NCBI GenBank assembly: GCA_008330645.1
Contig: VLTN01000030.1
Coordinates: 200,001 to 264,000, forward strand
Source: Cafeteria roenbergensis
Taxonomy: Eukaryota > Sar > Bigyra > Bicosoecida > Cafeteriaceae
Direction: 5' to 3'
DNA length: 64,000 bases
In this document: positions 51,841 to 61,800 of the stretch, one piece after another
Numbering within the stretch: position 1 is the stretch's first letter
Layout of the letters: every line of letters starts with the position of its first letter
Made by a program: the position numbers and the translations under genes
Notes under the pieces: generated by a model
The model's database searches: none
Seen by the model: only the letters and a program-made list of their open reading frames with translations
Told to the model about the DNA's origin: nothing

Positions 51841-53054
51841 GCTGCCCAGGCGTTGCTCCGGGGCGGGGCAGTACGCGCGGACGCGAGGGGCGTGGGGCGA
51901 TTGCCGAGCGTTGCTGCGCAGCAGCCGCGGCAGTCCGGGCTGAAGGGCAGCGACCGGGGCGCGCGCGGCCCACGAGGCCCCCGGGCAGCCAGAGACTGCC
52001 TCGGCGGTCGGGTAGCCTTGCAGCGGGCGCGGCTCGGCGCCGCCGGGTCGCAGTGTGCGTTTCTGGCTTGGGGCGATTCGGGCGGCTGCTATTTGCCGAC
52101 CGGCGATGGAACATGCGCTTCGAGCGATCGCAGCGTCGGCCGCCAAAAACGCCTCGGGCGCGCGCGCCCTTGCAGCGCGAGCAGCAGGGCCCGCAGTTCT
52201 GCGCGCGCGCGCATCCGGTGGTCGTTCCTCGCATTATGCACGAGCCAAACGCCGCGGGGCTGGTGCCCGGGCCGAGGCGTTGACGCGGGTCTCGCGGCAG
52301 AGGCGCCTGCGCGGCTGCAAGCCTGCCGTCTCGATGCTTTGCCGCAGCCGGCTCGGCCGGACCGGCTGGGCCGGAGTCGGGCTAAACGCGGCAGGGCCAT
52401 GCACGGCGCCCTGCTACGCGCAGGCCTGGGTTGAGAGAGCTGCCGCGGCGAGCCAGGCCGACTGTCCATGCAGCGACGGTGCGCGTTGGACAGACCTCGC
52501 TGCCGTTGCTGCGCCGCGGGCACGGTGGCTGCTCGCAAGCGCCGCCCGCTCGCTCCCGAAGGCTCTAGGAGCGGTCCCGCGGCCTTGTCGGTTCTGGCAG
52601 GCGTGGCCGCTGCCTGCACCGCCTCTCTCACAGCGTGACTGGCGGGGAGCTGCAGAATCGCCTCGGCAGTGACCTCGTCGCCCACGCTGGTGAGTGGTTT
52701 CGGGCTCGCAAGCGGCACGGCCGGGCAGGCGCAGGCGACTGGCACGCCCTGGGGCGTGGGCGGCGCTCCTTGGTCGCCCTGCGGCTGCCCTCCGCCGCTG
52801 TGGCCCCGCCAGCTGGCGACGCAAGCCGCGTCGCGGGAGGGCGTTTGGCGACTTGCCCGCAGCTTGCGCCTCGGCCTGCCTGCGCGAGGCCGAGCGGCGG
52901 CGTGTCCTTTCTCGGCGCGGCGCTGGCTCGTTCGTGGGTTGCTGGGCTGGTGGGGCGGAGCGCTTGCCAGACTTGGGCGAGCAGCGCGCGGACCGACGGT
53001 TGCGTCGCGCGGCATTGGCAGCTTCGGCAGGAAGCACGCACGCGCAAGCGCCGC
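51841..53054. other. Intergenic region upstream of the 1,063-residue protein gene
   Basis: About 1.2 kb. The minus strand has an open frame to 53015 with a locally protein-like stretch near 52620-52690 (SVGDEVTAEAILQLPASHAV) that ends next to a GTGAGA. It could be an exon of an unrecognised gene, but no partner exon was found. A TATTTG island lies at 52090-52095. Confidence 0.4.
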
Positions 53055-54513
53055 TCAGCGAGGGTGGGGCCACCAAAAGTTGATTCCCATGGCCGGCTCG
53101 GTGCGTCCGGGGGACGCTGCCTCCTCCATCGTCGGCCCGTCGACGGCCGCGCAAAAGTGCCACCACTTGCGAGGCATGTACAGGCCATCGCCCGGTCCAA
53201 GGACCACGGCCTTGGCGACAACTTGCGCAGAGAGCGTCGCCGCGGCGGGGTCGTCGTCGTTTCGAGGGTCGACAATGTCGCTGATGTTGCGCTGGGCCGA
53301 GGAACCGGCTTCGGCAGGCACTGTGCGAGGCATGGCCACGGTCGGCTTGTACAGCAGGCACAGCTTGTACCCACGCACGTGGACCAGCAGGTTGTGTTGC
53401 GGGTCGTGGTGGATAGGCGACACCTGCCCGGGCCGGCCAAACCACGCGTTGCAGACGGCGTGCGACGCGCCACGACCAGCCGGCGGCTCGCACCTGCGGT
53501 GGACAGAGCGGAGGCCAAGCGGGCCGCGGGCGAGCTGGTTGCGGGCGCGCAGGGAACGGCGCTGGCGTGGGCGCGGCGGGGCGGCCCACGGGGGCTTGCT
53601 GCGACGACCAACGTCGCGGCTTCAACGCTGCGCCGCCGTGGCCCCGGAAGCGAGGCCAATGGCGGGGGCGAAGAGACAGGGGTGGGGGAAGGGTATCGGC
53701 AGCGGTCTGTCGCCGCCTCCCGCCCAAGGGCCAGCTAGCGACATCTCTCCCCCCGCCCCCCCCCCTCCACACACACACACACACACATATTCCCGTCCAG
53801 TGTGTTTCGAGCTCGGACCAAGAACAGGCCTTCTGCATGGGCGCGATCCGGGCACGCGACGCCCGCCGCGCGCGCGCCGCAGAGGGCGCCAGCTTCCCTG
53901 CGGCGCCGCTCCTTGGCCAAGACGCAACTCACGCAAAGTCCGGAAGCTTGACGTCGTGTCGCATCTCCGGAACATCAGCGAAGAGGTCCACCTGGCCGAG
54001 ATACATCTTCGGCAGCTGGCTGTGCATCTGGGCGAGCACCTCCGGCTTGGCGGCCTCGTGCATGTAGATGAGGTACAGGCCGAACGGGACGCGCACCCCA
54101 GCAAGCGCGTCGGCGGCATAGAACACCTCGCCCTGCTCCACCGACACCATGTTGTGGCCGTGAAGCCTGCCCAGCCGATCCCAGTCTGACCACGCCCGGG
54201 GACCCGACACAGCCGGCCAGTCCGCAGCCACGCCCCTGAACACAGCGGGCTGCTCGGAGTCGATGCACTCTGTGCGCATTCGCTCCGCAGTCATCGTGGC
54301 GGGGTCGAGTTCCCGAATCGCCTCCCACCGGGGCATTGTGAAATGCGCTGGCCGGTGCGCCGCACCGGCACCGCCGTCCTCATCTTCCGCCGGGGCGAAG
54401 GACCTCTTGCCCACAGACAGGCCGCCGGCCGCTGTAGAGAGGCATACGTCGCCGGACTGACGGGCGCGCAGGCCAAGCCAGCCAAGTCGCGCCGCAAGGC
54501 GCCCGCGCAGCAT
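53055..54513 (-). CDS. KDM8: JmjC-domain oxygenase of the JMJD5/KDM8 type (two exons)
   Basis: Exon 1 is 54513-53933 (ends in phase 2 before GTGAGT). Exon 2 is 53493-53055 (after CCACCGCAG). Together they give 339 residues. The order of motifs follows animal JMJD5: an N-terminal PAVFRGVAADWP, then LGQVDLFADVPEMRHDVKLPD, NAWFGRPGQVSPIHHDPQHN, and a C-terminal INFWWPHPR. Fe(II) ligands expected for this family are present: His222 and Asp224 (SPIHHDP) and His306 (MPRKWWHF). JMJD5 is a 2-oxoglutarate oxygenase reported to hydroxylate arginine; its histone demethylase role is disputed. The N-terminus is Arg/Leu-rich and might be a mitochondrial leader. The 439-nt intron holds a TG run and a G run. 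Assignment rests on motif order and spacing. Confidence 0.8.
53747..53790. repeat. C-run and (AC)n microsatellite inside the JMJD5/KDM8-type gene's intron
   Basis: A run of C with few interruptions is followed by (AC) for about ten units. On the transcribed strand this reads (GT)n followed by a G tract, downstream of the GTGAGT donor. It is the longest dinucleotide repeat in the window. Confidence 0.9.
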
Positions 54514-54965
54514 GCGTCACACCAGTGCGGATGCCAGGAGCGCGTCGCCTTGCGTGCAGCTGCCTGTGTCGACGACAAAGGCTCCCGCCGGGGCAGCGGC
54601 GGGTTGTGCGCGGGAAATTCGCGGCCGACGGCTTGCGACGGCTCTGCCGACGGCAGCCGTGCGGTCCGACGCAGCAGCCACAAGGACGCCAGCAGGCCGA
54701 TGGGACACCCCGCGCGTGCAAGCTTGGCAAGGCCGCTCCGGATGCATCGCGGCCTGCCGCGACCCATGCCCGAGACTGCGCGCGCCGAGTCCACAAGCAG
54801 GCAGAGTCGTGGAAAGGCTTGGGAATTGCGCGTAGGCCATCTCGCAGCCTCGCAAGCACAATTATGCAGCATTGGTGCCACGCAAACCACGTGTGCGGAA
54901 CCCCTGCAGGACCAGCAGGGCCCGCAAGGCCCCTCGCCGCAGCGCGGGCAAGTGCCAGCCCGCCG
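54514..54965. other. Intergenic region upstream of the JMJD5/KDM8-type gene
   Basis: About 450 bp. GGCTCTGCC occurs at about 54640, and an AT island GCATAATTGTGC (minus) near 54855-54866 may be promoter. No gene is supported. Confidence 0.5.
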
Positions 54966-57815
54966 TCAGCTCTGCCGGAGCTGCGCTCGGACTGCCCTTG
55001 CAGCCTGCCGCACCGCCATTAGCGCCGGAGCAGCGTCCCATCCAGCCGGAAGCCGGCCAGTTCCCGCCCAGGCCCCGCCCAGCTCGTCACTGGCGCCACC
55101 ACTGCCGCTTATGCCGCTGCCACCGCCGATGCCGCCGCTGCCACCGCTGATGCCGCTGCCACCGCCGATGCCGCCGCTGCCACCGCCGATGCCGCCGCTG
55201 CCACCGCTGATGCCGCTGCCACCGCCGATGCCGCCGCTGCCACCGCTGATGCCGCTGCCACCGCCGATGCCGCTGCCACCGCCGATGCCGCTGCCACCGC
55301 CGATGCCGCCGCTGCCACCGCTGATGCCGCTGCCACCGCCGATGCCGCCGCTGCCACCGCTGATGCCGCTGCCACCGCCGATGCCGCTGCCACCGCCGAT
55401 GCCGCTGCCACCGCCGATGCCGCTGCCACCGCCGATGCCGCTGCCACCGCCGATGCCGCCGCTGCCGCCGCTGCCGCCGCTGCCAGGCTGGAGCTTGCCC
55501 TGCGGGTTCAGCAGCCAGTCATGATGAAGGTCCTCCAGCAGAGCCATGCCAGTGACTCCGCCCACAGGGTCCCTCGCATCCCTGCCGGGGCCAGTCCCCG
55601 CTCCTCCCCGCCCTGCAGCCCCCCCGGCCCCCGCCGCAGCCCCCCCGGCAGCCCCCGCCGCAGACGCATGACTCAGCATCGCGAGCCATCGCTCCAGCGC
55701 CCACAGGGACATGAGCGACTCCTCCACAACTGCAGCTCTGCCGGCAGAGCCGTATGAGCGACACCCAGCCTCCCACAGACCCGCGGACGCAGTCCTCTCC
55801 GGGACGGTGACCAGCACTTCCGGAAGCTCGCGAACCAGCGGGCTAACGGTTCCCCCGTAGGTGGTTGTGAGCCACCGATGCCCCTGCCCGCCGCACAGGT
55901 CAGCGACGCGGGGCGGAACCAGCGGGGACCCTGACCGAACCGCGGCTGCAGGCTGCGGCCGCAGCAGGCTCTGCACGGCTCTGCCACCGGCTCTCTCGAA
56001 TTGGCTCTGCCAGCTCTGCCGGGAACCGGCGTCGCCCTCCTCCGTCGGGTCAGTCGGCGGGTCAGTCGGCTGGCCGGGGCTGCGAGGCATCCAGTCGACG
56101 GCCGATCCGGCGCCTTCGCGCTCCCCCTGCTGCAACGGATACCTGTCAAGGTGCGAGCGGTGGCAGGCGGCGTGGACCAACACTCCGCGCGCTCCCACCC
56201 GCTGGGCGGACTCGGCTGTGATGGTGGTGGGGCCGGCAACGCCCACCAGCGGCAGAGCTCGCGATGCCAGCTCTGCTGCGATCGACCAAGCCCATTCCAT
56301 GGGACGGGACCCGCCCCCAGGGAGCGACGCTTCGTCGCTCACCGCCATAACAAAGTCGGCTCCGAGTCCCGCAGCCGTCAGCGACGCCAGCGATGCCAGC
56401 GACCCGGGGCCCCCCTGGGGCCCCACAGCGCCCCCCCCGGGCAGCGACACCACCCGAAGCGTCGCTCTTATACCGTGCTGCACCAGAAGCGGCGAAACAA
56501 TTCGCCGATGAAACGCCTCGGCCAGGCACGCGATGAACGGACGATCCCCAAGCGACCCCGAGGCACGCACGCCGTGGTCTCTGGCCGAGTCACTGGACCC
56601 CACAGCCCAAGCCACCCGCACAGCGGACAGCCAGTCACCCAGCGTGCGAGGCTGCATCGCCACCACCCTGCTGCTGCTGCTGCTGCTGCTGCCCACGGCG
56701 GAGCCGACGCCGGCAGAGCCGCGCCCTTGCCGGCCGAGCGACGCCGCCGTCGGCCAGTAGAGCCAGCCCGAGACGTCGTCAGCTGACGGAGCGCCGGCGG
56801 CCGCAGGGCGCGCCCAAAACGAGTCTGACTCCGCAACGGCAACGACCACCATCAGGTCCATCACGCGGAAATCAGACTCCGTGCTCGCGCTGTGACTGCC
56901 CTGTGCAGCGGGGTCGGCCCGAAGTGGCAGAGCCGATGCGCTGAAGGCAGAGCCATTTCTTGGAGCAGATCTGGCGCTTCCAGTGAGAGCCGCTCCAGTG
57001 TCAACGTCCCGGATGAGTGACTCCAACAGCGTGGCAAGCAGCGGGATGCGAAGCGGGTCGAGGGGGGAGGAGGACGTCGGCAGGGGACCCTTGCGAGGGC
57101 CGCCGGCAGGGCCCCCCTCGGACGGGCTCAAGCGGCGGGCAGCTGCCCGGCGCGTTCCAAGGCCTGATGCAGCAGCCGCCTCGGACGGCGGGGCTGCCGC
57201 CCCTCGCGCTGGCGCGGATGACGGCGGGCGGGATTTCAAGCGGGCGTGTGGTGCGGCTCTGCCGAGCGACCACGGCCCCACGGCCGACACGGCAAGCGCG
57301 AACGTCGGCCGATCGCAGCCGTGCAGGGCCCGCTGCAGCGATGCCCCGCGGCGGAGGTGGTTGACGAGGGCCTCGGCAGAGCAGGCCGCGATGCGGCGGC
57401 CGCAGCCGCTTTGGCCCAACCCGGCGCCGGTGCTAGCCCCCGGCCCTCCGCACGCGGCCGCGCGGTCGGAGGCATGACCGGGATCGGGCCGCTGGGCAGC
57501 CTCGTGCGGGTGCGGGCGGGGGGCCTGCGTGCTGCGGGCAATTTCAGCAGCCGCCGCCGCCGCGAGCCTCTCCGGCTGCACGAACAGGAGGGACTCGCAG
57601 GCGCGGTCCTCCCACCACTGCTGCTGCGCCGGTGTGCGGGAAATGCCCAGAAGGGACTGGCAGGCGGCCGAGACGGCGGCGGCGTTCACCCCTGAGGCTG
57701 CAAACGGCGGCACACCCTCTGACCGCAGCGACAAGAAGGTCGCCGACAGCCGCAGGGCCGTCAGGGCGCCCGCCGCGGCTGCCAGGCCCAGAGCCATGCC
57801 CCGCGTGGCGCACAT
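54966..57815 (-). CDS. Unknown protein with N-terminal hydrophobic segment and Gly/Ser/Ile repeat tail
   Basis: A 949-residue protein from ATG 57815 (a second ATG at 57797 is equally possible). Residues 7-30 (MALGLAAAAGALTALRLSATFL) form a signal peptide or anchor, so it probably enters the secretory route. The middle has folded-looking stretches: ADFVMAVSDEASLPGGG near 480, ALPLVGVAGPTTITAESAQR near 520, and HRWLTTTYGGTVSPLVRELP near 650. These are separated by Pro/Ser/Ala-rich linkers. Residues about 776-909 are a Gly-Gly-Ser-Gly-Ile repeat, and a short ordinary C-terminus follows. I recognise no family. Words GGCTCTGCC and GTCAGCTGAC occur in the linkers. Confidence 0.6.
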   Translation of the reverse strand: MCATRGMALGLAAAAGALTALRLSATFLSLRSEGVPPFAASGVNAAAVSAACQSLLGISRTPAQQQWWEDRACESLLFVQPERLAAAAAAEIARSTQAPRPHPHEAAQRPDPGHASDRAAACGGPGASTGAGLGQSGCGRRIAACSAEALVNHLRRGASLQRALHGCDRPTFALAVSAVGPWSLGRAAPHARLKSRPPSSAPARGAAAPPSEAAAASGLGTRRAAARRLSPSEGGPAGGPRKGPLPTSSSPLDPLRIPLLATLLESLIRDVDTGAALTGSARSAPRNGSAFSASALPLRADPAAQGSHSASTESDFRVMDLMVVVAVAESDSFWARPAAAGAPSADDVSGWLYWPTAASLGRQGRGSAGVGSAVGSSSSSSSRVVAMQPRTLGDWLSAVRVAWAVGSSDSARDHGVRASGSLGDRPFIACLAEAFHRRIVSPLLVQHGIRATLRVVSLPGGGAVGPQGGPGSLASLASLTAAGLGADFVMAVSDEASLPGGGSRPMEWAWSIAAELASRALPLVGVAGPTTITAESAQRVGARGVLVHAACHRSHLDRYPLQQGEREGAGSAVDWMPRSPGQPTDPPTDPTEEGDAGSRQSWQSQFERAGGRAVQSLLRPQPAAAVRSGSPLVPPRVADLCGGQGHRWLTTTYGGTVSPLVRELPEVLVTVPERTASAGLWEAGCRSYGSAGRAAVVEESLMSLWALERWLAMLSHASAAGAAGGAAAGAGGAAGRGGAGTGPGRDARDPVGGVTGMALLEDLHHDWLLNPQGKLQPGSGGSGGSGGIGGGSGIGGGSGIGGGSGIGGGSGIGGGSGISGGSGGIGGGSGISGGSGGIGGGSGIGGGSGIGGGSGISGGSGGIGGGSGISGGSGGIGGGSGGIGGGSGISGGSGGIGGGSGISGSGGASDELGGAWAGTGRLPAGWDAAPALMAVRQAARAVRAQLRQS
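55109..55470. repeat. Minisatellite of 18-bp units (CCACCGCCGATGCCGCTG and variants)
   Basis: About twenty units built from CCACCGCCGATGCCGCTG and CCACCGCTGATGCCGCTG with interspersed GCCGCTGCC. They form higher-order blocks and code Gly-Ile-(Ser/Gly)-Gly-Gly-Ser. The block pattern repeats, showing amplification of composite units. Confidence 0.9.
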
Positions 57816-58843
57816 GTGCCCACTCGCCGCGCGCGGCCGTGAGCCCCGGGCCCGACTGCCTTCGCGAGTGGTGAGTTTTGTTTGTTTGCAGGTCTGCTTC
57901 TCGCCGACTTGCGCTCCGACTCAGGGCTCGACTAGGGACAATCTGCGCGACTATGGTGCGCCAATTCGGCCGTTTGCCAAGCGCGACAACAAGAGCGCCG
58001 CCCCCTCCCCAAGCCAACCGCGGGCAGCTCGGCGCCAAGTCCAACGTCCCGCCTGCCCGATCGCGGCCGCTGCTTGGATGCCTCCACGGGGCTGGCTTTT
58101 TCCTCGCGGCGCGCTGGAGTCAGCGGGGCGGGGCTGGTTCGCGCTGCTGCCGCAAATCTGCAGCGGGTCAATCGTCGCTGACTCCCGCTGCCGGCGCGGC
58201 TTCCGGCTTGGCGTCCCCCCCCCCGCCTTGCGCCCCGTGCACCCCTTCGCCGCGCTTGCGCGTGTGTCGTCGACCCCCGTGCGCCGCTCTGGTCGCGTGG
58301 CCGTTGGCATCGCGACGTCGCCAGGCACTCCGAACGCACCAGTCGCGTGCCTTGCCTGCGCGGCCGGGGCTCTGCCGACCGCGGGATCGACCAGGGGGAG
58401 CTCCAAGCCCGATTGAATGCGACGGCCGCAAAAGAAGCCTCGCAGCTCCGACGGCATTGCCCCTTGCCAGCGCCCGCCCCTCGCGCCGGAGGACCGCAGC
58501 GGCTGCCCCATCGGCCCGCGCAACCGCCTGCGGAGCGCGGGTCCCGCGGGGCGCGCCGCTGCGGACGCCTCGTCACGGGGCCTGCGCCGCGACCGGCCGA
58601 GTAGGGAAGGGGAGCTGGCGAACGGCAGCGGCGGCTCTGCCGGCCAGCCGACTTGAGGGTTGTCGCTGCAGAGTCGGGCCAACGGGTTGGTCAAAGCCGG
58701 CGCTACTCTCGGCCCCTTCCACAGCCGACACTGCGCCGTTCTTCGACCTCGGGACGGCCCTAGCGCTGCACGGACGCACGCTGCAGCCGCCAACACCGCG
58801 CCTAGGGTGGCGGGCCCGCTCGTAGGCTGGGTTCGGAGGAGCG
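57816..58843. other. Divergent intergenic region
   Basis: About 1 kb between the 949-residue protein gene and the receptor gene. GTGAGTTTTGTTTGTTTGCAG at 57871-57891 has donor and acceptor consensus 21 bp apart but is too short for a normal intron. GGCTCTGCC occurs at about 58372 and 58630. No gene is supported. Confidence 0.5.
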
Positions 58844-61800
58844 ATGCCGCGCAGCGGCGAGACGGCTGCATCGACCAAGGGTCAATGGCTCGCGTCCCTG
58901 GCCCGGGACGACCAGCGCCCACCCGCGCCCACCCGGGCAGCTGGGGGCTGGCGGGACGGATCGGGATCGGGCGGGGCGGGGGACCGCGACACCAAGCAGG
59001 CTGCGCCGGGGGGAGGGGCGCAGCCCGGCGAGGCCGGGCCTGTCGCCGGCCGTCGGGACTCGAGCGCGCGCGTCGCTCCCATGCCCGGAGCCAAAGGCGG
59101 CGACGATGCGGCGCTGCCGCTCAGGAGGCTCTCGGGCGCCTCTGGGGACGCCCTGGGCGAGGGCGAGGGCTCTTGGCGGCGCCGCTGCTGCCGGTGTCGC
59201 TGTAGCAAAAGCGTTTCCGCCAAGCAAGGAGCGGTGAGCGACGCGGACGGACCCAACCGCGGCACCTACGACGAAGACGACGAGGAGGCGGACTCCAGTT
59301 CGGCGGGCGGCGCCGAGTCCCATGAGCTGGGCGCTGTCTGCGACCGGTTTGTGTGCCTCATCGTGCTGGTGGCGGCGCTCGTGCCCTTCCTCTGCATGGC
59401 GTTTGTCGTGGCCAGCGGCCTCTCGACGCAAGCGCTCCTCCGCGAATCCACGACGGCCCGCGTTGCCGAAATCCTGACGGACACGGTCGTGTCCAGCTTC
59501 AACAGCGCGCTCTCGGGCACGGTGGTGGACGTGACGCTCAGGCTCGCGCAGGCCGCCGAGGCTGGCAACCTCACCACCTTGCACGACCAGGGCGCGACCC
59601 TCAGCCACCGCAGGCACGAGCCGCCACACTTTGCGCGCGTGGACGCCATCAACTACCTCAGCACGACAGCGGGCGCAGTGCCAAAGGCCCGCTTGGCCCA
59701 GATCGCCTTCGTTGACGGGTCGTTCATGGCCGTTGGGTACCTGGACAGCGAGAGCTTCACGAACGTGCCTTCGGGGTGGACGGGCGGGCTGGCGTACCTG
59801 CAGCGCCCAGCGGACGAGTCGGGCTTCCCGGGGGTGGGAACCGTCACCGCCTACGCCCCCGAGCTCGCGGTGGAGGCGGGCGAGGCAGCGAGGACGAACA
59901 CCTCGTCACTGCTCCCTGCGTCCATCGCCACGCGCGAAAACTTTGACCCGCGGGACGAGCTCTGGTACCGCCTCGCCATGCGCGCGGCCAGGGAGCTCAA
60001 CGACGCGGTGGAGGGAGGCGCCGAGGGTGTCGCTCACGGGGTGAGCGACGAGGTGGTCTGGACCCCCATCGCCAACCTGTCCTTCGCCCAGATCGCCCCC
60101 GACGGCAGGGTCATTCACGTCGGCACCACGGCCTCAACGGCTCTCAGAAACCCAACCACCGGCGAGGTCATCGGGGTGCTCTGCATGGACGTCGGCGCGG
60201 AGGACGCCCTTGCCGGCACGCTGCACGACCTGGCCAAGCGGCTCTACCGACTCCGCACCCGCACCCACCTGTCCCTGGTAGAGCCGTACTCCAAGTGCAC
60301 AGTGGCCTCGTCAGTCACGCGCCAGGTGTTCTTGCCGCTCGACTCGGGGACCTGTTCCGACGTCCACGGGGCCCTGTTGGTCGGGGCCCCTCTGGACCAC
60401 GTCACTGGCATCGCCATCGAGGCGTCGCGCCGCCTCATCGCCGCCGCCAACGCTTCGGCGGCAGAGCTGGATCCCATCGATCGCAGGGCGTTCCGCACCG
60501 CCTACAACCTGAGCGACTCCAACCAGGTTCCCTTCGACATCGCTCTGCCGTCGGTGTTCGGCGTGTTGGGGCCCGCGATGCAGGACACGAGCGCGGTGGT
60601 TGGAGACGTGGAAAATTCCAGGAACGCTCTCTTGCGATCGACCAAGCAGGATCTCGTTGAGGAGCCGTACTCGCTCGACACAGAGCTCAAGGGCCCGGAC
60701 GCGGTCGCCGTCGCCGACAGGCACGTGATCCCCAACGCGGCTCTGTACGGGGAGACGTCCTATGGGGTGATCAACGCGTTTCTGCAGCTGCCGCCGCTGT
60801 CCACTATGATGTTGGTCATTGCGATCGACGAGCGGGACCTGGGCAAGTACGCAGGTCTCCCCGCCACCATCACCTCGGGCGCCATCGCCGTCGTGCTGTC
60901 GATGCTGGTGTCGGTGGCCCTCGTCGTCCTCGGCGTCAGGCGAACCCGCGCCAAGCTCCGGGCAATATTTGCAGGGGACGATGATTCGAACGAACGGTCG
61001 GGGGAGGAGGGGGACGGCGACGCCGGGGCAGGGACGGGGCGAAACCGCTGCGGCGACTGCTGCGACTGCTGCGAGGGATGCTGCCACTCTCGGCTGATCC
61101 GCGGCAACTGCGCCTGCTGCCTGAGGGCATGCCTTGCGTGCCGGCGTCTCGACGTCTGTGGCTGTGCGTACGTAAACCACCTAGGGGAGATGGATCTGGA
61201 CGAGGCTGACCTGGAGGCAGCGACCGCGCTCCGCCAGCGCAGAGCCAGGCTCGGGGGACACGCTGGCTCTGCCGGCAGAGCCAGGTTCGGCGGCGGGGGC
61301 AGGCGTGGTGGCGGCGGCGGCGCTTACAAGAGCACCCGGGCGCTAGGCGACTCCAGGGCGGGTGGCAAGGCTAGCGGGGGCGCTTCCCGTCTGCAGAGCC
61401 AGCTGGGTGGGGAGTCGAGCGACTCTGACCAGGAGATGGATGTGATTCTGAGCGATCTCGTGTCGCCAGACGCGATCGATGCGGGCACAGCTCCCGTCGC
61501 GATGGCGCTTCGGTTGCTCTCCAAGATGAAGCGACGCCTGCCTCTCGACCGAGAGACGCGCCGGTACGTCTCTCGGCTAACGGATCTCATGAAACGAGCG
61601 GGTGACGGTGCCTACATGCCAGCAGCCTTCGAGGACGTGATTGGCAACGGACACGACCTCGGGGGCGGTTTCGCGGGAGGAGGCGGAGGGGGAGGGTCCA
61701 CTCTCAACGGCGGCTCAAACTTGGGCCGGCGCGGGCAACCGTCGGAGAGTGGCAGGGTCAGGGGCAGGGTCGGGAGCGAGGGCCCCGGCGCCGACGGCGG

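Noticed and set aside
52089-53015. Open frame of 308 codons on the minus strand between the 1,063-residue protein gene and the JMJD5/KDM8-type gene
   Set aside because: Only one short stretch looks protein-like; no start, partner exon or family was found. It is mentioned in the intergenic entry.
52414-53838. Long minus-strand open frame overlapping the JMJD5/KDM8-type locus
   Set aside because: It runs through intron and exon in a different frame from the JmjC motifs, so it is a shadow of the real split gene.
57871-57891. A 21-bp segment with donor and acceptor consensus (GTGAGT ... TTTGCAG)
   Set aside because: Too short for spliceosomal removal in ordinary eukaryotes, and not inside a supported coding frame.
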